Positions 1 through 4,781 of a DNA stretch of 5,486 bases are shown one piece after another. Numbering within the stretch: the first letter of the stretch is position 1; each line of letters starts with the position of its first letter. Location: contig NZNP01000108.1 of the NCBI GenBank assembly GCA_002694945.1, positions 6,499-11,984 of the forward strand. Direction: 5' to 3'. The notes beneath the pieces are model-generated. The model was not told the DNA's origin and made no database searches. It saw only the letters and a program-made list of their open reading frames with translations. This DNA is from Gammaproteobacteria bacterium (GTDB lineage: Bacteria > Pseudomonadota > Gammaproteobacteria > Pseudomonadales > Azotimanducaceae). Position numbers and translations under genes: made by a program.

Positions 1-1
1 G

Positions 2-3000
2 GGCGCGGGGCTCACCCCTGCCCCGAGTTTTTCCGAGGCTCAGAGCCCCGATGAGTGTGAATCCTTCCGACCTCTTTCGAAGAGCGCGAAAAGACGTCAG
101 CGGAAGCGCAAGCTTAGGCCTGCGTCTCCCGAGCGTTCCCCCTCTCCCCGCCCTCGTCGTAGAATGACTACCGAGGAAATAGAAGAATACGGGGACACTA
201 TCGACCTACTGTTGCGAGATGCTTCTGTGTCACCAATAAACAACGAAGCTTATTCGCTGGCGGGTTTTGACTCTCACCACTATAGTCTCTCTACGACGAA
301 GGTTGCTCAACTTGATAGCGGCGCAACACGCGTTGTCACCAACGATCCTTCCCTCGTCTCCAACCCTACGCCATGTCATACTACGATTCGACTAGCGGAT
401 GGTAAGACGCTGCAGGGTCAGGCTCTCTGTGGACTCCTCAATGCACACACGCGTGGTGTCGCATGGCCCCGCGTACCTACCATTGTCCACCCCAATTTGG
501 ACGGGACACTCCTCTCTCAGCCCCAGATGGTGTCCTCTGGTGGACTCGATTTCGTCCATTCCGCATCTTTTGGTTGTTTTGCTCAACCTCACACGGGCCA
601 ATGTCCCATATGCGTGCCCCACCCCGCACGTATATCCATGGATACTACAGACACATCCATTACATTTCCGCTGGAACCCGTCACCCAGGTGTGTGATGTC
701 CAGGCTGTCGTGAAACATAAAGGGCTACCCACTCCTCAGGATCTTTTCTCTGTGGGTCCTTCCACACACCACTCATCGCGCCCGCAGCAGATCGACGTTG
801 CTTCTCAGACCGTGCCCGGACTTACCGCGGACCAAAAGCTTATGTCCCTGTGGCACGTCCGACTTAATTGCGGCCAGGCACAACTTCAGCTGCTTGCTCG
901 CAAATATCCTGACGTCTTCACATTCTCGCCCACGACCAAACTTCCGCCCTGCCACTGCTGTCATCGCAGCTATGCGCGTAAGGCTGATGCACCACCCACT
1001 GCGGAACGCGACGTTGAACCCCTCGAGGAAGTTCACATGGACTTGTTTTTCCCTGGCAAGGATATCATCCTCTTTCTCTGTGACCGTGCTTCCAAGTTCG
1101 AGTGGATCTATTTCCTCACTGCCAAGAGTGACATTCCGTTCGCCATCCAACAATGGCTCATTGATGTCAACACCAGCGTCTTCAACGTTGGTACTCTGTT
1201 CACGCGAGACAAAATCACTGCACGTGATATTACTGCCCACCTTGATCGCTTGAATCTCCCACAGCGTGTCAAGGTTCTGTACTCCGACAACGCTCGTGAG
1301 CATCTGTCCTCAGATTTATGCACTTTCCTTGAAGACCTTATGATCAAACAGCGTTTCGCCGTCGTCGAAAATCAACGACAAAATGGCCTCGCCGAGCACA
1401 ACGGTGGCTGGCGCCTCATGGGTCAATTGCGCCACGATATGGACCTATCCAATCTGTCCACGTCTTTTCGTCGTCATGCCCTCCATCTCAATGTCGAACG
1501 GCGCGTCTGCACTCCTCGACTCTCCTTGGGTGGGCAGTCCCCTTTTAATGTCTTATTTCCTCGCAAGACGCCACCTTTTAAGTACTTCAAGGCCTTCGGC
1601 TCTTCCGGATCCTTGCTCCGCAGCGAGAAGACGCGCCAGGACAAATGTATCCCTCGCGCCGAGCCTGTCATCTACATTGGCACTGGCCTGCGTTTTAATA
1701 AATCTGGCTATCTTGTCTGGGTTCCACGTCTCCGCACCGCCGTCGTGGCTGAACACGTCCATTTTGACGAACACGACTTCCCGGCTCGCAAGATGCGTCG
1801 TGTTGATGACTTCACTACCGCTCTTCCCGGTGACATCGACCCGTCTTTCTTCACCTCTCTCCCCGCCTCCAGTCCACCGTCAGAACAACCGTTGGTCCCA
1901 ACTCCCGTTGTACCCGCGCAGGCCGCGGGCAAGCACCCACTGCCAATCGCTACTCCCAATCGCGACTCAACTGTGGCGGACCATGCCGGTGACTCCTCCC
2001 CGTGCCTTCCCGATCTCATCGACTCCGACGACGACAACGACGCCGCTGACCCTGATCCTGATCCTGCTCATGCAGAAGCTATCCGACGCGACGTTCTCCG
2101 CACCCTCGAGCGCCGGCGCAACCTTGCCCTCGCTCCTCCAGTCTCCTCCGGGGGGGGGGGCGACCAACCCAGGCTGCTTGACCTTTATGGAACGGAGAAT
2201 GGTGTCGCCACCGAGAACGCAGAAGATCATCCTCACGAGGGAGATAAGGAAGCCACCGAGAAGGGAGATCAAGAAGCCATCGAGAACGCAGAAGATCATC
2301 TTCATGACGGAGATAAAGAAGCCCAGATGCTATATGATGACATACCGCAAGCCGATTTTCTAGATGAAGTCGACCTCGACACTCCACCAAAGACGACAAC
2401 ACTTCGTAGATCCGCACGTATCAAGCGCATCCAGGCACGTCATTCTCATGACACCGTTCCGAGAGCTCAGATGACGCAATCAGGCATTGCCGACTTTGAT
2501 ATGTTATCCTCCGATACCACCAAATTCGGACTAGACATCATATCGGGAGAACTAATCGATGCTCGTGGATATTTAAGTGCAGGACAGGACGACCTCAACC
2601 GAGGACGACTCGAGGACAAATACTTGGCTCGAGTACTTATCAAGGCTCTGAAGGCATGCGCGAAGGAACATCCCGACACCCGCGCTCAAGCGACCGAGAA
2701 AATCCGAGCCCTGCGGAACCCAAAATCAGTGTCTGAAGCCTTGCGCTCGCCGGAATACCGTGAATGGATCGACGCGATTCACCGCGAACTTGGATCCCTC
2801 ATCGACAAGGGCGTCTTCGAGATTCGCGATAAGCCAATGGATCGAAAGGTCATTCCCACAAAAATTGTGTTGAAAATTAAGCTCAACAGTGATGGCACGA
2901 TCGACAAGATGAAAGCACGGTGCTGTGTGTTAGGTTTCAGACAGAAAAGCGGACTAGACTACAATCCTGACCAAGTGTACTCTCCCATGACCGAGAGCTC

Positions 3001-4402
3001 CACCATCAGGCTGCTTCTTGCTACCGCTAATCGTTTGCAACTTCGAGTCGACCACCTCGATATCCGCGTCGCGTTCTTGAACGCTCTACTTCCCGAAGGA
3101 GAGCGCTTCTACTGCAGTCCTCCACCAGGTTTCGACATTCCATCTGGCAAATGCTGGTACATGATCCGCGCACTCTACGGAGCTCACCAAAGCGCGTGCC
3201 TATGGTCACAGACATGGCGCGACTGGCTCAAGACTAAGGCCCCCCAATTTCAAGAAGCAGGCTCCGAGCGATGTGTGTTTGTCTGCCGCCAACATGCCGA
3301 TGGTACTCCTGTCAACCTTGATACCCTCCGGGGAATCACTTTGGAGCCGGATGAGGAATTGATCATCCTAGTCATGAACACGGATGATTTACTCATTTTG
3401 TATACAGATTCCGCAACAAAAAGGGTGGATGACTTCGAGAAATTGATTAACGCGTCTTTCGATGCTACGCCTCGCGTTCCAGTGGACCAATACCTTGGGA
3501 TGCATGTTGCTCGCGACGAAGCTCGAAATTTTCTCACGCTCGATCTACGCCGACATACGTATGAATTTATCAGATCCATGGGGCTCGACCCTCTCGCGAG
3601 TACGTCAGTGAGCACCCCCTTGGATCCCAACGTCACGTATTCCAAGAATGATTGTCCTGACGAGGTCAACATTGCACTGCGAGATCGAGTATGGTCGGCT
3701 CATGGCAAACTCATTCACCTCGCTATCTGGGGCCGTCCTGACCTTGCGCATGCGGTGAGTGTGTTGGGTCGCTACGTACATAATCCTAGCGAAAAACTCT
3801 GGCAAGGGTACCAACGTGTTGCCAGATATCTCGTCGGCACTCGCGACTACCGCTTAGTCTATGGTACCGAGGATCCTCTCGGCCTAGCTTCGACGCCATA
3901 TGGATACACCGATAGCGACTGGAGTGCTGACCTCGACCACCGTAAGTCCACCGGTGGACACATTATGTTCCTTGACGGTGCTGGGATCAGCTGGCGTGTC
4001 AAACTCAGTCCTACGGTCTGTCTCTCCACTCAAGAAGCTGAATATTGCGCTCAGACCGAAGGTGTGAAGGAGGTTCTGAATATCCGCATGCTTTTGAAAG
4101 ATCTGGGTTTTGGTCTTCCAGATCCTACGCGTCTCTTCTGTGACAATAAGGGAGCGCTAACGATGTCCCTTCATCCCGCCAATAAGCCTGCTACTCGTCA
4201 CATCGATATGAAGTATCACTTCTGTCGTCAGCATACCGAGCGAGGCGACGTCAAACCTCTCTTCGTGCCTACTCCTGATATGGTTGCTGATTTCCTGACC
4301 AAGCAAACGCATCGTCCTACTCATGAACGCCATGCTCGTCGGGTTTTCGGCCAACAATCTGCACCTGTCCCTCTAGCTCCTATTCAACATCTTGTTGAAT
4401 AA
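2..4402 (+). CDS. Gag-Pol polyprotein of a Ty1/copia retrotransposon (5'-partial)
   Basis: The polyprotein is processed into the proteins that copy element RNA into DNA inside virus-like particles and insert it into the host genome. The first internal Met is at 164, but the frame is open to the left edge (54 more codons without a stop). That Met is therefore probably internal, and gag and pol appear to be one frame without a Ty1-like frameshift. The extra part is a basic and RS-type stretch (KRRQRKRKLR, then SPSPRPRRR), as expected for a Gag C-terminus. Counting from Met164: aspartic protease 46-140 (DSGA at 51); pre-integrase zinc region 225-272; integrase core 283-450 (D293, D375, E411); acidic linker 540-760; reverse transcriptase 866-1110 (D966, D1074, D1075); RNase H 1245-1380 (D1250, E1293, D1327, D1376). 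It ends at TAA, 13 bases before the polypurine tract. Oddities are NTDD at the RT centre and a changed zinc ligand. Family assignment is secure; the true N-terminus is outside the window. Confidence 0.96.
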   Translation, partial: GAGLTPAPSFSEAQSPDECESFRPLSKSAKRRQRKRKLRPASPERSPSPRPRRRMTTEEIEEYGDTIDLLLRDASVSPINNEAYSLAGFDSHHYSLSTTKVAQLDSGATRVVTNDPSLVSNPTPCHTTIRLADGKTLQGQALCGLLNAHTRGVAWPRVPTIVHPNLDGTLLSQPQMVSSGGLDFVHSASFGCFAQPHTGQCPICVPHPARISMDTTDTSITFPLEPVTQVCDVQAVVKHKGLPTPQDLFSVGPSTHHSSRPQQIDVASQTVPGLTADQKLMSLWHVRLNCGQAQLQLLARKYPDVFTFSPTTKLPPCHCCHRSYARKADAPPTAERDVEPLEEVHMDLFFPGKDIILFLCDRASKFEWIYFLTAKSDIPFAIQQWLIDVNTSVFNVGTLFTRDKITARDITAHLDRLNLPQRVKVLYSDNAREHLSSDLCTFLEDLMIKQRFAVVENQRQNGLAEHNGGWRLMGQLRHDMDLSNLSTSFRRHALHLNVERRVCTPRLSLGGQSPFNVLFPRKTPPFKYFKAFGSSGSLLRSEKTRQDKCIPRAEPVIYIGTGLRFNKSGYLVWVPRLRTAVVAEHVHFDEHDFPARKMRRVDDFTTALPGDIDPSFFTSLPASSPPSEQPLVPTPVVPAQAAGKHPLPIATPNRDSTVADHAGDSSPCLPDLIDSDDDNDAADPDPDPAHAEAIRRDVLRTLERRRNLALAPPVSSGGGGDQPRLLDLYGTENGVATENAEDHPHEGDKEATEKGDQEAIENAEDHLHDGDKEAQMLYDDIPQADFLDEVDLDTPPKTTTLRRSARIKRIQARHSHDTVPRAQMTQSGIADFDMLSSDTTKFGLDIISGELIDARGYLSAGQDDLNRGRLEDKYLARVLIKALKACAKEHPDTRAQATEKIRALRNPKSVSEALRSPEYREWIDAIHRELGSLIDKGVFEIRDKPMDRKVIPTKIVLKIKLNSDGTIDKMKARCCVLGFRQKSGLDYNPDQVYSPMTESSTIRLLLATANRLQLRVDHLDIRVAFLNALLPEGERFYCSPPPGFDIPSGKCWYMIRALYGAHQSACLWSQTWRDWLKTKAPQFQEAGSERCVFVCRQHADGTPVNLDTLRGITLEPDEELIILVMNTDDLLILYTDSATKRVDDFEKLINASFDATPRVPVDQYLGMHVARDEARNFLTLDLRRHTYEFIRSMGLDPLASTSVSTPLDPNVTYSKNDCPDEVNIALRDRVWSAHGKLIHLAIWGRPDLAHAVSVLGRYVHNPSEKLWQGYQRVARYLVGTRDYRLVYGTEDPLGLASTPYGYTDSDWSADLDHRKSTGGHIMFLDGAGISWRVKLSPTVCLSTQEAEYCAQTEGVKEVLNIRMLLKDLGFGLPDPTRLFCDNKGALTMSLHPANKPATRHIDMKYHFCRQHTERGDVKPLFVPTPDMVADFLTKQTHRPTHERHARRVFGQQSAPVPLAPIQHLVE
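299..583 (+). other. Aspartic protease domain of Gag-Pol
   Basis: The active-site motif is AQLDSGAT, with D51 as catalytic Asp (counted from Met164). It is followed by VVTND, the usual copia continuation. The second half has VPTIVHPNLDGTLLS, equivalent to the conserved vPgl..NLLSv segment of copia proteases, and a hydrophobic strand ending near FGCF. The enzyme works as a dimer and cuts the polyprotein during particle maturation. The length is normal for the family. Confidence 0.88.
836..979 (+). other. Pre-integrase / HHCC zinc-binding domain of Gag-Pol
   Basis: LMSLWHVRL at residues 226-234 is the start of the gag_pre-integrs domain, followed by a Cys-rich PPCHCC segment at 261-266. This is the N-terminal zinc finger of integrase, which helps multimerisation and DNA binding. 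Expected ligands are His, His, Cys, Cys in WH-x4-H and CxxC spacing. Here H231, C263 and C266 are present, but the second His position (236) is Cys, in RLNCG where RLGH is usual. Cys can still bind zinc, so the finger may be functional as HCCC. Confidence 0.82.
1010..1513 (+). other. Integrase catalytic core (DDE, rve) of Gag-Pol
   Basis: The core carries out 3'-end processing and strand transfer of element cDNA into host DNA. The triad is seen directly: D293 in VHMDLFF, D375 in LYSDNAREH, and E411 in QNGLAEHNGG. Exactly 35 residues separate the second Asp and the Glu, the canonical D-35-E. It is followed by the copia-conserved FGSSGSLL...RAEPVIYIGTG...HVHFDE block (about 478-536). All catalytic residues are intact. 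Confidence 0.93.
2150..2160 (+). repeat. 11-G homopolymer inside pol
   Basis: An uninterrupted run of 11 G followed by C encodes Gly663-Gly666 of the linker. The frame is kept on both sides, so the copy shown is intact. A one-base gain or loss here, by slippage or sequencing error, would cut off RT and RNase H. Confidence 0.9.
2210..2323 (+). repeat. In-frame coding tandem repeat (45 + 24 + 45 bp)
   Basis: Two 45-bp units at 2210-2254 and 2279-2323 encode the near-identical ENAEDHPHEGDKEA and ENAEDHLHDGDKEA. A shortened unit at 2255-2278 sits between them (TEKGDQEA) and lacks 21 bases of the unit. A weaker fragment (TENGVA) precedes the array. All length differences are multiples of three, so the frame is preserved. 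The repeat lies in the acidic linker, outside any enzymatic domain. Confidence 0.88.
2759..3493 (+). other. Reverse transcriptase domain (RVT_2, copia type) of Gag-Pol
   Basis: This domain copies element RNA into cDNA. Copia RT blocks seen in order are REWIDAIHREL, KLNSDGTIDKMKARC, GFRQKSGLDYNPDQVYSP, TIRLLLATANRL, HLDIRVAFLNALL (catalytic D966), YCSPPPGF, RALYGAHQSACLW, and VMNTDDLLIL (catalytic D1074 and D1075). The usual active-site YVDD is NTDD here, which is unusual because the Tyr is normally aromatic or at least bulky. The rest of the fold is well conserved and uninterrupted. Confidence 0.94.
3896..4303 (+). other. RNase H domain (Ty1/copia type) of Gag-Pol
   Basis: The domain degrades the RNA strand of the RNA-DNA hybrid and makes the polypurine-tract primer for plus-strand synthesis. 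It starts with GYTDSDWSADLDHRKSTGG (D1250), followed by CLSTQEAEYCAQ (E1293), LFCDNKGAL (D1327), RHIDMKYHF, and DMVADFLTK (D1376). These are the standard copia RNase H landmarks with acidic catalytic residues present. The polyprotein ends 32 residues after this domain. Confidence 0.92.
4381..4401 (+). other. Perfect 9-bp inverted repeat over the pol stop codon
   Basis: TATTCAACA (4381-4389) is followed by a TCT loop and its exact reverse complement TGTTGAATA (4393-4401). The stem includes the first two bases of the TAA stop codon. In RNA it could form a short, AU-rich hairpin just before the polypurine tract. Any function is speculative, and a chance occurrence in 5.5 kb is quite possible. 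Confidence 0.6.
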
Positions 4403-4415
4403 TTGGTTTTCATTC

Positions 4416-4424
4416 GAGGGGGGG
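4416..4424 (+). other. Polypurine tract (plus-strand primer site)
   Basis: GAGGGGGGG lies immediately before the TG that opens the LTR and 13 bases after the pol stop codon. This is the standard position for the RNase H-resistant primer of plus-strand DNA synthesis. It marks the downstream LTR as the 3' LTR of the left element. The tract is unusually short and almost pure G. Confidence 0.88.
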
Positions 4425-4435
4425 TGACGCGCACA
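4425..4435 (+). repeat. LTR left terminal inverted repeat
   Basis: TGACGCGCACA pairs with TGTACGCGTCA at 4751-4761 with one mismatch. LTR ends of this kind are the integrase recognition sites. Confidence 0.85.
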
Positions 4436-4464
4436 TAGCTTTTTATCCGAATTTCAAACCTAGG

Positions 4465-4473
4465 TATTTATAA
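4465..4473 (+). promoter_or_regulatory. Candidate TATA box in LTR (upstream)
   Basis: TATTTATAA lies about 40 bases into the LTR, in the AT-rich part. A second candidate is at 4517-4523. Either could position RNA polymerase II for full-length element RNA; the sequence alone does not decide between them. Confidence 0.45.
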
Positions 4474-4486
4474 CTTAGTACTTAGT
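4473..4486 (+). repeat. LTR tandem duplication, 7 bp x 2
   Basis: ACTTAGT occurs twice with no gap, directly after the first TATA-like motif. It may be a replication-slippage product or a factor-binding site pair. Confidence 0.75.
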
Positions 4487-4497
4487 ATATCATCTTA

Positions 4498-4519
4498 TCC
4501 TAGAATTTTCCTAGAATAT
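4498..4519 (+). repeat. LTR tandem duplication, 11 bp x 2 (TCCTAGAAT)
   Basis: TCCTAGAATTT (4498-4508) is followed directly by TCCTAGAATAT (4509-4519), with one mismatch. It lies in the presumed U3, immediately upstream of or overlapping the second TATA candidate, so it is placed like a promoter-proximal element. Confidence 0.75.
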
Positions 4520-4523
4520 ATAT
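4517..4523 (+). promoter_or_regulatory. Candidate TATA box in LTR (downstream)
   Basis: TATATAT lies within the palindrome AATATATATT. If used, RNA would start roughly around 4545-4560, which leaves a U3 of about 125 bp. It follows the TCCTAGAAT repeat pair and precedes the TTTACACCTTG repeats. Confidence 0.45.
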
Positions 4524-4531
4524 TTGACACC

Positions 4532-4553
4532 TTTACACCTTGTTTACACCTTG
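4532..4553 (+). repeat. LTR tandem duplication, 11 bp x 2 (TTTACACCTTG)
   Basis: There are two perfect adjacent copies of TTTACACCTTG. A degenerate partial copy (TTTGACACC, 4523-4531) sits just before them. The 11-bp spacing is close to one helical turn, which would place repeated binding sites on the same DNA face; a regulatory role is inference. Confidence 0.78.
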
Positions 4554-4677
4554 AGCACGTAAAGCGTGTCGCTTATCATTCAAGGCGATCTCTTAGTTAG
4601 TACAAATAATATTTTATCTGATACTTGCGACTGCTTACGCGTTTTCAATCATGAATTTATTGAGTAGCGTTCTCTGT

Positions 4678-4683
4678 AATAAA
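4678..4683 (+). terminator. Candidate polyadenylation signal in LTR
   Basis: AATAAA is about 80 bases before the LTR end. Cleavage 10-30 bases later would end R near 4695-4715 and leave a U5 of roughly 50-65 bases. It would serve the left element, where this LTR is the 3' LTR. Confidence 0.5.
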
Positions 4684-4750
4684 CTTCACCAACCCTCCAA
4701 GCGAGCCTGCCACGCGCTCTGGAGTCCCCCATCGCTGCCACTTCCGACGC

Positions 4751-4761
4751 TGTACGCGTCA
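4751..4761 (+). repeat. LTR right terminal inverted repeat
   Basis: TGTACGCGTCA is the inverted partner of the left LTR end and finishes with the CA dinucleotide needed for integrase processing. The base after it begins the primer-binding site. Confidence 0.85.
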
Positions 4762-4775
4762 GGTTGTGAGCCCTG
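4762..4775 (+). other. Primer-binding site for initiator tRNA-Met (half-tRNA type)
   Basis: GGTTGTGAGCCCTG follows the LTR's terminal CA with no gap. It is complementary to the anticodon arm of yeast-type initiator tRNA-Met (CAGGGCUCAUAACC) at 13 of 14 positions; the exception is a G opposite U in the anticodon, which can wobble-pair. Drosophila copia uses the same internal region of tRNA-iMet, cleaved to a half molecule, as its primer. The tRNA sequence was recalled, not looked up. This site identifies the LTR as a 5' LTR for the sequence to its right. Confidence 0.82.
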
Positions 4776-4781
4776 TACACG

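Larger units (their letters stand above)
1781..2443 (+). other. Proline-rich and acidic linker between integrase and RT
   Basis: This low-complexity stretch (residues 540-760) separates integrase from RT. It has a Pro/Ser-rich part, then a strongly acidic part (DSDDDNDAADPDPDP), an internal repeat, and finally LRRSARIKRIQ. That last motif matches the RRS.R motif commonly found just before RT in copia polyproteins; it is basic enough to act as a nuclear localisation signal, but that is inference. Copia integrase C-termini are known to be variable and sometimes to direct target choice. No chromodomain is recognisable. Confidence 0.7.
1..4761 (+). mobile_element. Ty1/copia LTR retrotransposon, left copy (5' part outside window)
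   Basis: This is the 3' majority of a copia-superfamily LTR retrotransposon. It contains the Gag tail, protease, integrase, RT and RNase H in that order, then a polypurine tract and an LTR. Integrase before RT separates copia from Ty3/gypsy elements. The 5' LTR, primer-binding site and most of gag lie left of the window, so element age and target-site duplication cannot be judged here. The internal frame has no stops or frameshifts over 1,466 codons, so the element looks structurally competent. Its LTR is shared with a second element that starts immediately downstream. Confidence 0.95.
4425..4761 (+). repeat. Long terminal repeat (337 bp), shared by two elements
   Basis: The boundaries are set by three independent signs. 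The left end abuts the polypurine tract, the right end abuts a primer-binding site, and the termini are inverted repeats in TG...CA form. TGACGCGCACA (4425-4435) matches the reverse complement of 4751-4761 at 10 of 11 positions, the first seven perfectly. The interior is AT-rich with TATA-like motifs, short tandem repeats and an AATAAA, as expected for U3-R-U5. A second LTR copy is not in the window, so identity between LTRs could not be used. Boundaries are confident because the signals agree to the base. Confidence 0.88.

Noticed and set aside
164..166. ATG at 164 as the true start of a separate pol gene
   Set aside because: The frame is open for 54 codons upstream to the window edge with Gag-tail-like composition, so an internal Met is more likely.
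773..1303. 176-codon minus-strand frame opposite integrase
   Set aside because: It is an antisense shadow of a conserved coding region, with no recognisable motifs and no promoter evidence.
2028..2066. GAC-rich and CCTGAT microsatellite-like stretches in the linker
   Set aside because: They are short and imperfect, and are explained by coding for the acidic DDDND and DPDPDP residues.
1383..2363. 326-codon overlapping frame on the + strand inside pol
   Set aside because: It lies wholly within the integrase/linker coding region, is Ser/Pro/Leu-rich as expected from frame-shifted reading of C-rich codons, and shows no domain.
4556..4568. CACG/CGTG inverted repeat in the LTR
   Set aside because: The stem is only four base pairs and would occur often by chance; there is no supporting context.
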